A stretch of DNA of 64,000 nt from Pseudorasbora parva (GCF_024679245.1 NC_090182.1:34371047-34435046), one strand, 5' to 3'; shown: positions 21,190 to 33,179, counted from the first letter of the stretch. Notes: generated by a model not told the origin, from the sequence alone. Made by a program: numbers and translations.

Positions 21190-24100
21190 CAGTGCAAACC
21201 AACAGAACTTTAGGGTCAATGCTCATCAAAACCTGCCGTGTGCCCTCACAATCTTTCATCAAAAATATGTACATGCCTGCACGCTAAGGCATCTCTTTTC
21301 TCAAGTATTAGGCTGTCCAATGGCCAGACAAGTTTCAATCCCTCCCCGTCCTATCACTCACAAGTGAAATGATTAAGCAATTAGCAAACAAAATTGAAAA
21401 AAAACTCCCAATTAACAAATCAAGTGTAGTCTTAAAGTGCCCCTATTATGGCATTTGAAATGTATCTTTATTTGTTTTGTTTTGGGAGACCCCAACAACA
21501 GCGTTACATGCATGCAAGGTCAAAAAACACTTTCATTGTCTTATAATATGCATATATGTTTACCTTATTTGCTTAATGACTCCCAAATGATTAATTTTTC
21601 AAAACACCCACTGTCTGTCGTCATTTTAGTTCAGTGTAACAACAGACTAATTAATATGCCGAATTTATTTAGGTGTACATGTGGGAACTGTATCAAAATG
21701 CCAATTGAGGCTGAAAAAGCAGGCACATGACGTCAACATGAAAATTTGGAATTTGCTTTGAAGACGATTTGTTTAATTGACTCAGATTGACTCTTTGGTT
21801 TACTTTTGAGAGACAATGAAGGTGCACTTTTAGACTTCAACTTTGCAGGATGTTTTCATTCACTTAGATCTATGTTACACACTTCATGAAAAGTAATTTT
21901 CAAAAATCTGTAACAGGGGTACCTTAGTTCACTATGGACTAAAGTAAAGCGAAAGCTTCAGGGCAGTCAACTAAGAGATCAGTCAGAGGCTTAGAAAGTC
22001 TTGGCTTGGCTGAGCAAAGCAAGGCTTCCCCCTGCCCATGTACAACCCTGCTTACTCCCGTTAAAAGACAGAATGCAGGAAATTGATATTGTCACTGTTT
22101 ATGTCTGCGGGGAAATTGTAACCGCAGTCCTCTGTCAGCCAGCCACGTCTCCCTGCCGTACTCTGCTACTGGACTGCATTGTTTGTGCGCTCCTAAGTTG
22201 GTGGCTCCAAGGAGGTTAGAAAGGTCAGAGTCTGCAAATACTGTCCACGTTCATTCCTCTCAAGGCTGTGTGAGTCACTCTAATGGCTGTTTACATAAGG
22301 CTAATACCAGATTGAATCCATTTAGCTGCCACAAAACCGGGCTTAAGAAGATCTTGCGGTGAAAAATTTAAGAAACAAATTTCCACATGCAGTCATACGC
22401 ATGAAGGACATTATGTTTTAGATCTTTTCCCTAAAAAAACACCATGCTTGTAATTGCAGCCATCACTCGGATAAAGGAGGGAGGAAGGAGTAAGGAGTTT
22501 TATCTCATTGTCAGACGTTCATCCAACACATAATCATTTCCAAATCTATCTCAACAAATTAAATCCGCGATCTGATGAAATAGATCATCTGAATAACAGA
22601 AGATGAGTCTGGAAAACCATCATCTCAAGTCATATGTCAGGATAACATGAAGGCATGGTGTAAACATGATATAACAGAAGGCTAGGGTCTCAGCTTGCCA
22701 TATTAATAACTCAACTGTTCACAAGTGCGCAAACCTATATGCTAATATGCAGAAAATGGCCTCAAACATGGCTGAAATAATCACATTTATAATGTATTTA
22801 TTTCAGCTATTTTATACCTAATGTCACAAAAGGTTTTGTAATGATACAAGACTTTTATGTAATATGTAAAATGTAGACTAATAGGTTTCCTCCGTGTATC
22901 TGCTGTAATGACACCCAACTTTTTAATATAAAGAAATCCATAAAATAATCAAATAAAATGCATATAATTAAAATTAAAATAATTATATTTCATATTCCAG
23001 AAGTTTTAAGAAGTGAATATTCTTCAAGATTCATTTTTAACCAATAAATGTACATGATTTTACGATTGATACAATTTTGGGGAAAAAAGAAAGAAAAGAA
23101 AATTACTGAGTTAAAAAAAAAAACTCAGTAATTTTTTACTCAGTAATTGTTTTCTTAGTTTAGTTTTAGCTTAGCCTAAAAAATGTATATTCATTACAAA
23201 GTTACAGATAGCATCATAAAATTTGCCTTCCTCATACTGTATATCCTGGCTTTTCAACACTGTGGGAACCCTGTTTCATAAAAATAAAAGTTGTTGAGGG
23301 GATGAATTCAAATAAAGACCTATTTATTTATTCATTCATTTAGAATTTAATTACAGTTATTTTTAGCAAAATGTATAACTTCTTTGTCTTCTTAAAAAAT
23401 GTGCAATACATTTGGGGGGTATTTGAAAAAAAAAAAAAAAACACCTAGGAGTCCATAGATTAAAATAAGTAAAATATGTTATAATTAAAATACATTTCAG
23501 TATTCCAGATACTTTTTTAGTTAAGAACTGAATATTCTTCAAGTATTTGTCCATTCAACATTTTTTTTTTTTTTTTTTTTGCAAAGCATTTTTATCTTTA
23601 TTAGTTTTTTCCATTAAAACATTTACTTACAAAATGTTTTCTTCCAGAAAAATAAGTTTTAACTAGCCTGAAAGTATATACATATAATGTGACAACTTAT
23701 TATTTTTTGCTGTAAAACTGAAGAGTGTGTGGTTTTAAACATATTTTACAGATGCTTTCAAGACTATTATAACAATATAGAATAGATCATAGAAAACAAA
23801 ACCAATCCATGAGATTTTATAGCTCTGGCAGTGACACAGATTATCAGTATTGCTAAGAATATACAACACAAGTGCACTATTTTATGTTCTTATTTGAAGA
23901 TCTGCACCATCTACCATCACCATCTACATTTGAAGAAGAGCAGTGCGGAAATTCTCTAAACTGTTTTATATGCTGATAGATATCAATTGTCCATGAAGTG
24001 TAACAGCAAAACAGTTTGATGTTGAGTCAAAGGAAACTACACGTAAAAAATGTATCTCAAATGCATCCCTGGATTCACACAGCTTTGATATGTAGCTCCC

Positions 24101-24240
24101 ACTGTGCCAAGTGGGAGTCACATGCACAGGTATGGAGCCAGCCTTACAACAACACACTACTGTGTCCCACAGACACCAGTGGGTAGTTGACATGTTGATG
24201 GATGATGTTTGAAAGTGTGAAAAATAAATTAGTCACAGGC
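21190..24240. other. Intronic stretch with old repeats, no gene seen
   Basis: AT-rich intron 2. cttaaagtgcccctattatg at 21432-21451 is one end of a common cyprinid TTAA-type repeat, with no matching far end identified. 22860-23230 and 23380-23720 are diverged copies of each other. A 20-nt T run lies at 23561-23580 and an A run at 23427-23442. The hairpin aaaattactgagtt / aactcagtaatttt lies at 23099-23135. 21950-22260 is richer in G+C and looks unique. No exon is supported. Confidence 0.5.
22860..23720. repeat. Two diverged tandem copies of an AT-rich segment
   Basis: The order tataattaaaat ... catattccagaagtttt ... gaatattcttcaag at about 22960-23030 recurs as tataattaaaatacattt ... tattccagatact ... 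gaatattcttcaag at about 23475-23543. Each is followed by a segment with gttttctt... and tagcct(a/g)aaa(a/g)tatat. The period is about 515 bp and divergence is high. Confidence 0.5.
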
Positions 24241-25400
24241 AGGAACTCGCCAGACTCCTGTTTCAAATGGCTTTCTCATCAGAGTAAAATCTTCTTGGTG
24301 AGCCGTTTCACAGATTGAAATCTCATTCTCCTTTTGCAGGACCATACGCCCACTCTTTGGGCAGATTTATCCTCCGCTCGGGTCTTCTGTTCCCAGGTTG
24401 GTCCCGCGGCCTCTCCCTCTAGAAGGCCAACAGTACTGCATGTTTCACAGATCAGAGGTGCGCTGGAGAAAAATTTCCAACTCTTCTCCCTTCAGCCCAA
24501 AGATGGCCGTGATTAATGCAACAGTTTCCATACAAGTCACAAAAGTCGATGTCAGGGTCAAGAAAGCACCTTCCAAAAAGAGAAACGACAACATGCAGTA
24601 TTTACAGTATTTACAATGTCTAAATAAATAAATGCCCTCCGATGCACAACAAAACACATTTAAACAGCATAGACTTTAAAAAGCCTGCACGTCTGTGTAA
24701 ATATTGGGTGTGTGAGAGTATTTGTGAGAAAAGAGCTCAGTGAATGAGGGGAACAGCAGGTCAAACTCTTTAAAAGGCAATCTGTTTTCTCCATTCAACA
24801 AACGCATTCCCTTCTGTCTCAGCACTATACAATACGGAGGCCGGCCTCTTGTTCGCCTGTGCACCGGGGAACTCTCAGCAACTTGCAGTCTTCCATATCC
24901 CTCCTTCCCTTTTACGGCTTGTTGGCTTAAGGTATCCCAACATGCACGTCTGGAATGTCGACTAATGAGGGGGAAAAAATTATTCGGTAAGAGGCCAATG
25001 CAAGTTGCATTCCATCATATACTCGCTTTTAACTCCAGCCCTCAGCCAAAAAAACCTCTCCAGAGTGGTATAAAAAAAGCATTCCCTTAAGAATCAATAG
25101 CTCTCAATGAACCAGCTAGATAGGGCCCTTTGGTGCAAAATAAGTCGAATAATAATAATATTTTGGTTGGCCTCTTGTAGGGAGTGCAGGACGTGCTTTA
25201 GAGCGCAAGAATGTGTTTGATTATCATTTCTCAGGCAGGTCTGAGCTCACGAGTGCCAATGTATTCACCTTCAGGAAGCGGGTTGTGATAGAGTAAGATA
25301 ACCCTCACCCCGCCTTCACTTCCTCTGTCTTTATGGCTAGTTGTATTTGCTTTCCACCATTAATTCCCGGAAATGGATAGTGAATATGCCCAAAACGAAC
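24240..25400. other. Unique G+C-richer intronic block
   Basis: Balanced composition, no repeat ends and no splice-bounded coding exon. Short plus-strand frames (up to 116 codons) lack any recognisable domain. Tandem tttacagtatttac-type mini repeats occur near 24600. It is a candidate for regulatory DNA by default only. Confidence 0.3.
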
Positions 25401-25949
25401 ATCTCTGAAAACAGTTGTTGAAATTAAAGGAATACAACATAGACTTCCAATGAGGGAATGTGATGACAATGCATAAAGCACTTTTTAAACAAGGCTAAAC
25501 ACTTATGTAGGTAACGTAAAACCAGATCCTCCTAGAAAAGTACACTCTAAAATGTCAATTAATAAAATGTTGGAAGAGCAAAAAATATATGTTAAACTAA
25601 TTTTCTTACTTAGTTAAGAAGCAGAAATTATTTGAAAAACATTAAATTAATTGATATTTTCGAATCCAGTTAACATTTAGAATCGCAAATGTTGACTGGA
25701 CTAAAAAACAAAAATCCAGTCAATATTAGATGATAGTAGGTCAGGCTGATAAGGCCAACACACTATTTTACTACGGTAAATATATTTTTGCTTGTGCTGT
25801 TCACGACTGAAAATGTGACACTGATTTCATGACAGTTCCATAAACAATTAATTAAAATTAGTCACTTACATTTTAGACGCAATATAAACTGCTTTTGTTC
25901 TATTACAGCTGCCAAAATATTCCCAAGATCAGATCATGTTTCCACATCA

Positions 25950-26610
25950 GAACCACAGCGCATCTCACAGCAAGTGTGTTAATGAATGATTCAGCGTTTG
26001 AATAAATCGGTTGAATCAAAGATTCAACAACCTGTTTGTAAACGACTGCCTCATTCATGAACGAATCAGCCGTTTGAATGAACCGACTCAATGACTCACT
26101 CATAAAGACCTGCCGCCACCTACTGGTAGTTTAGTTTCATGTTTAAACATTCTTTCCAACGTTTCTTATTGGATTAAAAATATATAGTTAAAACAATCTC
26201 ATAACATTATTTAATGCAGTTGTAATTTGTAAGTGTAAATTATTTATTTTAACAACCATATAGCGTTATTCTAATTTAATTTATTGATCAAATTTAAGAA
26301 TATAAAAGGAAAGCTGAAGCATATCCTATATTTAAGATTAATCCTCATAAAGATGATAAGCACAATTAGCCTACATTAACCCAAAACTAACTTAATTAAA
26401 ACACCACAGCCGAAACTGTTTTCTTCTTTTTAATTATTTGAATTTAGACATTAAGAGAATAAATTGTTATACAAGTACATTTACTTTTAATACTAAAAGT
26501 ACATTTATAATCAAGTACTTTTTTTACTTTTACTTAAGTAGGATTGTCGTTGTAGTACTTCTAATTTTACTTAAGTAAATATGGCTCTGATTATTAGTAC
26601 TTTTACTTAA
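25950..26610. repeat. Degenerate repeat fragments (TGAATSA-rich and ACTTAAGTA-rich)
   Basis: 25970-26105 contains repeated (a/t)gaatgattca / gaacgaatcagccg units in both orientations, like the core of several cyprinid MITEs. 26480-26610 is made of acttttacttaagta units. These continue beyond the inserted element as gtactgagattcagtacttc (27725-27744), so the TTAA element at 26611 landed in an older repeat. Confidence 0.5.
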
Positions 26611-27720
26611 AGGGGGGGTGAAACACTCAGTTCCTTCATATCTCTGAAAAGTCTTTAGTTTTATTATATTTGTAAAAGAAATATGGGCTGTACTGAGTCC
26701 TTCCGGAAAAAAACGAGCGCCTGGAGGCGTATCGAGTGGGCGGAGCTAAAGAATGACGAATGCGCAAAGCGGTGACGTCCTCAAGCGTGGAGAAACCCTT
26801 GCTATCGATCTCAGCTAATAGATATGATCCAGAATCTAATTCGGAGGCTGAAATAGAAACAGCAACAGCAGGACGTCCGTCTCTGTGGTATGTACTGTAT
26901 TTAGTGGCCTGTCAACATTTGTCTTTACTCTCAGTTTATGAGGACATGATTCGGTTTATGGACTATTGTATGCGACCAAACCTTAGTAGCAAGCAAAACG
27001 GGTTTGCACGTCAGACTAGTGTAACGTTATAAGTTACATAGAACAGCAATGAAGTCCGTTAGTGCATTTGAATGACGAAGCAAGCGATCGTGTCGTTTAC
27101 TGATGTTTACATACGTGACGATAAGCAACAGCACAGACATTTGAAGCAGTTTTACTCACCGGCTGCTTCCAAAGCAGGACTGAACCTTTATCGCTGGGAC
27201 GGCTCCGTCAAAAACACACTTCTTGGAGTGTGGAGATCCACTTTGCGATGCGACTTAAGCATTTCTGCGTTCAAACCGGTTCAAATGCAGCGCTGCCTTC
27301 CCAGAATGCTGTGCTGAAGTGTTGAAGTCGCTTAATGTCAAAGTGGAGGAATGAAGTGGAGCGCGGCGCGGACTATAACCGACATTAGTGTTCACGGACG
27401 ACTGGATCTGCAGCTAAGAGAGTGTTTACTGCCGTGCATTTCCTCTCTCCCTCTAGTCATGCGCGCGCTTCTCTCCTACCGGGAGAAGAGCCCGTACGGC
27501 CCATACAAGGACCTTCCGTTCTATTAACGTCAAGTCGACCCATACTTGAAAAAAACTCTCCGAAACTTGTGAGAAACCGGAAGGAGTATTTTTAACACAA
27601 AAATACTCCATCAAACGTCCAACATTAGTTTTTGAAACTTTGTCTATATTTAGGATGGGAATCCAAGTCTTTAATAGTGTAAAAAGCTCAGTATGCATGA
27701 AACAGCATTTCACCCCCCCT
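26611..27720 (-). mobile_element. TTAA-flanked non-autonomous transposon, copy 2 (inverted)
   Basis: AGGGGGGGTGAAACACTC begins the element and TTTCACCCCCCCT ends it. TTAA lies at 26607-26610 and 27721-27724. The 1110-bp sequence is the reverse complement of the element at 14384-15555, with shared motifs throughout (gcgcctggaggcgtat, gtgacgtcctcaagcgtgg, gaaaccggaaggagtattt). The 86-codon minus-strand frame at 27453-27713 equals part of the plus-strand frame in copy 1. It reflects shared repeat sequence and is not a gene. Confidence 0.88.
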
Positions 27721-27989
27721 TTAAGTACTGAGATTCAGTACTTCCTCCACCACTGCTGTTGTCCAATCACAACACGGGAAGTGCTGGCCCAATCAGAACT
27801 CGTTACGTATTTCTAAAGGAGGGACTTCATAGAACAAGGAAATCATCAGGCCGTTTTGTAAAAAAAAATGTATCCAAGATGATGATGATGTCAATAATAA
27901 TTATCACTATAATATGTTTTGATTACAAATACTTTATAGGGATGTGTTTGAATGTATTTTCATCCGCCGGGATGATAGAAATGACGTCA

Positions 27990-28110
27990 TTACGTAAAGA
28001 CGTAAAATAACCGGTGATCCGTTTTTTTTAAAAAACGGATCATTGAAACGAACTGTCCGAAAGAACCGGTTCGCGGAAAAGAACCGAACTTCCCATCACT
28101 ACTGGCAGGC
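27990..28110. repeat. hAT-type terminus (GATGGGAAGTTCGGTTC, reversed)
   Basis: gaaccggttcgcggaaaag followed by aaccgaacttcccatcact is the reverse complement of a very common fish hAT end (AGTGATGGGAAGTTCGGTTC). A short palindrome tttttttaaaaaacggatc precedes it. The opposite end is not identified. Confidence 0.55.
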
Positions 28111-28397
28111 AGGAAGTGCTGGAGCTGCTTGCGCCTGACTAAACCACTCCCCCTCTGCACATAATCTCATTTCAAATGCAGATGTCAGCAAATCACAACA
28201 CTAGGTGTTTTCACTGCTGTCTCACAGCAGACACGCCCCTTAAACAGAGCATTCAAGCTAGAGAGCTAATACCAGTATAGAAAAAATGCCTTTTATTTCT
28301 AAATTATGACATTTTTTGATGTAAAAACCATACTAACAATATAAATACACCCTAGGAAACATTATAAAATAATAAAACAATCCATGCCATGAGACCT
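28110..28397 (-). mobile_element. TTAA-type element end (AGGTCTCATGGCATGG)
   Basis: On the minus strand the segment begins AGGTCTCATGGCATGGAT directly after TTAA at 28398-28401. It continues with ttttacatcaaaaaatgtca and AAAAGGCATTTTTTCTA, a frequent cyprinid TTAA-flanked repeat. The left partner end is not found, so the left limit is approximate. Confidence 0.55.
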
Positions 28398-28401
28398 TTA
28401 A

Positions 28402-30280
28402 GTTGTATTTAAGCGGGAATATTTTAGTTCAAATCAAACATGACAAATGCAGAAAGTCAAATGTGTCAAGCACATTAAAATCACATTTTAATAATTCAGT
28501 CTGAGTCAAAGAACAGAAGAATGGTTAATGGCTGGCTGAAAATGTAGCTCAAGGAATGTAAACGTACTGATGTATGAGGTGGTCTCTAACAGCTGGGGTT
28601 GGCCTTCAGTGCATACTAAGATTTTTCCCAAGCTGACACAATTGAGAAGGAATCAAATTACTTCACTTACAGATTCTTAACAACTAGAACAGGCATAAAA
28701 ACAACCTCACAATTTCTCATATTAATTGCTTTCTTATTGCTTATCATGAAGCATTTTTGGGTCCAGGAAGTTCAACCAGCAATTAACATTTGAACACTGT
28801 TCAGTGAACTCCAGAATCTGTTTACTAAAGCCAGCCAAGTACGGAAAAGAGCCAATGAGAGTCGAATGAAATGAAAAACCTCCTAAAACATTTGCCAGAT
28901 TGAGTATGGGTCTCCCATGGGGAAAGCTGCAATAAGGGGGTTTGTGGGATATCACGTTGACACCATACGTTTTTGAGAGCCAACAGCTACACAAGCAAAA
29001 TACCACCATGATGACGTTGTCACTAGTAACTTCACTAGTTACATTTCTTTTGGAAAGCAAACCTACATTCAAGGTCATTTTGACATTGATTTCTTACAAT
29101 GAGGTTCTGTTTTAAAATGAAACCAAAATTCAGCAACTCAATGACTATAATCAATCACTGGTAATCTATTTACACCGCTAAGCACATTTACATACAAACA
29201 CTAAAAGAAAGGAAGGCATCATTTTTTCAAGACTAAATTTATGTGATACCAAATCCACAACAAATCAGGAATTCTAAGGCATGGCCAGAGTCAAAAAGCT
29301 TTCCTGATTTCCAAGCATAACTGTGTTCCTTCATTTGTAGCTTACACAAAAAATAAGGCATATAACATGCAAAAAGCTAAAACAAATTCTCATTAATATT
29401 CTAAGAAAACAATTATTTTACCTGGTCAAAAACAGCTGTTTTCACCAAGCCATTTCAGCGCATGTGCCTTAATTGCTAATGAGCTTTGCTCACCCCGCCC
29501 CTCTGTTCTGTGGGTCGGCTTGATAAACACAAGGGAGCTGTTGCCCTTGACAACAGTAGAGGCAAGAATGGCGATGGGAGTCTCTGAGGACACATCAGGG
29601 ACACATCTGTGCAACTGTATCAATTTGAACGGGACAAGATGACAGCTCCAACGAAATTCAACAATTAAGGCTCGAACAGGATGTTTCTGACTGGTTGGTT
29701 AATGTAATGTCATGTTGATCTATCTTTATGTACTGGCAGGCTAACGTTAGTGTAGTGAGATACGAATGCTATGTGTTTACTGATGTGTTTGTTAGTACAT
29801 TGACAGATTGATGTTACACCTAATGCCAATACAAACTTTTTTTCTGTTAATGTAGGTTCGTCAGTGATGCATAATGTTATCTATGCATTGTAATAACTGG
29901 TACAACACAATTATTTTTTACAGTAAAAGACACCGTTATAAACCATCTAACGTTACATAATTAAGCTTAGTGTAGTGTCACCACATCCACGTTTACTTTA
30001 TCACCAGTGTACACAGTTTGTAATAACACAATAACCATAATGTGTTGTTCATTAGAAACGTGGGATTATCAATTATATTGCGAATGTCATACATAGAAAG
30101 CATGCCGTAATTTAACTTACCATGTTTAGCCTTATTCATCGTGAAGTGTTTCAAACCACACTCACTTCTGGAGGGGCAGCAGGAATACAAATAGCTGGTA
30201 CAGATCTTTATTCAGGAGCAGTTTCTTAGCAAAACCTGATTTATACTGACCCTCGGTTAGAAAGCAGTCTAGTGAGATAT
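28402..30280. other. Intronic stretch, mostly unrecognised
   Basis: 28400-29400 is AT-rich and unique-looking; the 114-codon minus frame at 28734-29078 has no known domain. 29430-29640 contains ttaattgctaatgagctttg and ctcaccccgcccctctg, the interior of a repeated cyprinid element. 29690-30130 is rich in taacgtta motifs. No gene is supported. Confidence 0.4.
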
Positions 30281-30281
30281 G

Positions 30282-30282
<1 letters not shown>

Positions 30283-30342
<60 letters not shown>
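30283..30342. repeat. (TA)30 microsatellite with adjoining hairpin
   Basis: An uninterrupted TA run of about 60 bp. It is followed immediately by gaggatatat-cc-atatatcctc (30345-30366), a perfect 10-bp-arm hairpin. Confidence 0.95.
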
Positions 30343-30345
<3 letters not shown>

Positions 30346-30834
30346 AGGATATATCCATATATCCTCATACTCGCATGGTTCAGGAGGAGCTCGTTCAGAT
30401 AAATGACACAGGTGGAGGGAACTCAGCTAATCAACTATAAGAGGTGTATATATACGCATCAGTCTTCCCTCCGTTTTGTTGACAGTTTACCAGCACGGAT
30501 GCCATTTCTAGCAGTTCGCCCTGTCAGTCCACCCACACTGTTTACACGTCTCTACTCGAAGCAATGCTACAATGCTAATATCTTTTCCTTTCAAATTTAT
30601 ATACCTAAACCCCTCTTGACTAGCCTAGAAATCTAGACGCACCCTAGTGGCAGCAAACCTAATCTGCAATCGCCAAACTTTTGCCGGGCCAATCACATCG
30701 TGTATAGAGTCGGTGGGCGGGGCCATAATGATGACGGCTGAGTACCGTTTGCGTGCTTCTAGTAAACACAGAAACTGGCGAACTGCAGTCTTTCGAATCA
30801 GCTTTGGCTGCGACTCTGGAAGACTTGGACTTAA

Positions 30835-31738
30835 AGGTGGGGTAAGTCTTATTTCAAAACCGTTTTAGAAAAAGGACACGGGCCGAGTGGAATAACAAAT
30901 TTGTAGCCAATCAGCAGGTAAGGGGCGTGTCTACTATCGATGGTGAGAAGAGCGCTTGCTTTCGCTCTGTGCATGTCATTATTCAAAACACACGAGTCAC
31001 ACATGACGGACATTAGCCGAGAACTAGCCTAATATATGCTGCTTGACTATGCTCGTGTGTCATGTTCACTTGTTAGTCCATTTGCGACCGTATTGTGGAT
31101 CACTTCAGCGATGATAAAGACCCGTTCATTTCCACACCGTATGGAGCATCTAAAATCTCCTCACTGTGTGCTTCAAGCATCAGCTTACACAATGTCTCCG
31201 ACAAGTAAGATACTATACTCCTAATATATGTTTGTTTACTCTTTTCATGATCTATATAACCCTTATCCAGTCATAATTGTAATATGTCGTTAGCTGGACT
31301 GTCGTGCGTGTGTTCTTTAGAGTTGTTCATGAGAACAGTTTGATCGCTATCTCTAATCTTGTCATAATTGTAATATGTCATTAGTTGGACAATCTGCCCA
31401 TGCTATAGTGTTGTTCATGAGAACAGTTTGTGATTTTGTGATCACTATGACCTAATCTTGTCATAATTGTAATATGTTCGTTAGTTGGACTGTCTTGCTC
31501 GTGTACTATCGAGGTGTTCACAAGAACGGTTTGTGTTTTTCTGATAGAAGGGATGACTTTTTCATTGAATATTCGACCTGGATTAGATACACAGAGATTC
31601 TGCCATAGCCGTTGATGCCTCTGTGTTTACGTACCCTGCTAAAGAAAAAACTGCTAAGACCCTTTTGGGGGTAGGGGCGTGTTTGTTTTGGTGATTTGAA
31701 ATACTAACAACGGTTACCAGATAGCACAAACCCCACCT
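30835..31738 (+). mobile_element. TTAA-flanked element nested in the helicase repeat
   Basis: Termini AGGTGGGGTAAGTC and GCACAAACCCCACCT are inverted for the first 8 bp and lie between TTAA at 30831-30834 and 31739-31742. The uninterrupted homologue at about 61700-61715 has a single TTAA at that place (gagttaagctttt), which proves insertion and defines the ends exactly. The 904-bp interior has three ~95-bp tandem units (31271, 31362 and 31461) and no transposase. Confidence 0.93.
31271..31560. repeat. Three ~95-bp tandem units inside the nested TTAA element
   Basis: tcataattgtaatatgtc starts each unit, at 31271, 31362 and 31461 (periods 91 and 99). Each then has gttagttggac and gttcatgagaacagtttg, with moderate divergence. 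Confidence 0.85.
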
Positions 31739-32074
31739 TTAAGCTTTTCTCTGAGAAAAGAACAAAGAACGGCACTGAAGTCATTCTTAAAAAGGGAAGA
31801 TGTGGTCAGAGTTTTGCCGACCGGATACGGCGAATGTTTAATCTATCAACAAGCTCTGTTTCACCTTTGTTGCGGGACAAATGCCGATTGGTGATATCCC
31901 ACTATTTTAATAGGCTACTTTTAAATGCATAGCTCAATACGGCATTTCAGAATGTTTGTAAACAATCGGCACCAAGATACTTCCGGGTGGCAGACTGACA
32001 AACTGAAGAGATCCAGCAGGCTACTGTAAACAGTTACATAGTTAAGAACATTGTTGTTGATTAAAGTTGAAACT

Positions 32075-32182
32075 ATGACGAAAACGTGTTGTGTTTGGGG
32101 TTGGGCCATCATATATACAGCAAAAGGTTTGTATCATTTCCTTCAGAAAAAAGTAAATATATCCAGCAAAACCTGTGGATGA
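32075..32182 (+). pseudogene. Second THAP-like finger remnant
   Basis: From ATG at 32075 the frame reads MTKTCCVWGW, then AKGLYHFLQKKVNISSK, and stops at 32180. A Cys-Cys start, about 10 residues, then LYHF..(K) followed in another frame by LWMSRLK resembles the beginning of a THAP domain, with the second metal Cys replaced by Trp (tgg for tgc). The neighbouring inverted motifs acttccgggtggca (31980) and tgccacccggaaga (33747) could be ends of the parent transposon, which a MITE (32335-33166) now divides. This is a weak, pattern-based call. Confidence 0.35.
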
Positions 32183-32334
32183 GCAGGCTAAAGTGAGTGG
32201 ACGTCATCAGAAGTGGCGCTACTGAGAGGTATTCTCAAAACGGTCTATCTACAAAATCGTCGCAGAGCATAATTATCTTCAGCTGGGGAAATTCGAGACT
32301 AATATTAGTAAACTTCTACTAAAAGATCTCTTTT

Positions 32335-33166
32335 AGGATGCTTTCACACCTGCCTCATTTAGTTCGGTTGAATCGTACTAGAGTTTGTTTCCCTTTTTGG
32401 TGCGGTTTGTTTGGTCAGGTCTGAAAGCAGCAATCGCACTCGGGTGCACACCAAAAGCGGACCAAACAAGCGTACCGATACCTCTTTGTAGAGGTAGTCT
32501 CGGTACGCTTTCAAACGAACTCTGGAGGGTTCGTTTTTGGTGAGAACGTGATCTGACCTCGAACAGAACCAACTAAAGTACTGATAATTTTTGGTCTAAA
32601 CCAGCTGCCGTAGTTAGCTGCGCTGACATTGTGTGCATGACATTATTACCTGATAGATCGTTGGAAATATTTTCAGAAGATTAGCATGTCAAGAATAATT
32701 AATGCACGCCTCCGCTTGAAGTGACGAGCTATGCGCGCTCCCGTTTTGCAGTGCATTAGAACGTTGTTTTCACGTCGCATCCGCGCTTCATTAGGCTATA
32801 GAAATGTATTGTTTGCATACTGTGGAAAATACACACAATGTAGTAGATTATGGCCAGGGACAAAACCAGCTCGCAGTCGTCTCTCCATTGTGTTATTATA
32901 GTTTGCTCTGGCTTTGCCTCTTCTGTTGGAATTTTCCCACACGTAAATTCTGACCAATCGAAAAGCAGTTTAGGAAATACGCCATGGCCAATGAGTGATG
33001 TGGATGTTGTCACATGCCTGCGTTTTGGTTCGTTTCAACTGATTCGGACCAAAGCAATAAGTGTGGTGTGAAAAGGAACCAAAAAAGCTGAAAAATGCAA
33101 CAATGTATAATTGTTTGCCCTTGGTTCGGACCGAATTAACTGAACTAGAGATGTGAAAGCACCCTT
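32335..33166. mobile_element. MITE with AGGRTGCTTTCACAC ends
   Basis: aggatgctttcacacctg at the left pairs with the reverse complement of agatgtgaaagcaccct at the right. Next to each end are ttcggtt... and ...ggttcggaccgaatt, so the inverted similarity continues. Elements with GTGCTTTCACACCT ends and FGGTTCGGACC-like inner blocks are common in cyprinids. No transposase is present; the 85-codon minus frame in it is incidental. Confidence 0.75.
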
Positions 33167-33179
33167 AAAGATCGGACTC

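Larger units (their letters stand above)
30751..31855 (+). pseudogene. RecQ-like helicase fragment, split by a transposon
   Basis: Before the insertion one frame reads FESALAATLEDLDL. After it the frame reads SFSLRKEQRTALKSFL, KREDVVRV and LPTGYGECLIYQ. The first half corresponds to the region leading into the RecQ Q motif, and the second to the Q motif and Walker A. The catalytic Lys of GKS is Glu here. The TTAA insertion falls between the two halves, so this copy is certainly inactive. It is homologous in content and spacing to 5515-5742 and to the copy at 61620-61830. Confidence 0.55.
30620..31873 (+). mobile_element. Helicase-fragment repeat, copy 2, interrupted by a TTAA element
   Basis: Begins CTAGCCTAGAAATCTAGACG as in copy 3 and keeps gccaatcacatcgtgtatag and ctggaagacttggacttaa. 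It is then interrupted at TTAA by the 904-bp element 30835-31738 and resumes as ttaagcttttctctgagaaa. It breaks off at 31873, where copy 3 continues with ctctggttggttgtagtgct, so its right end has been lost. Removing the insert leaves about 340 bp of this repeat. Confidence 0.8.
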
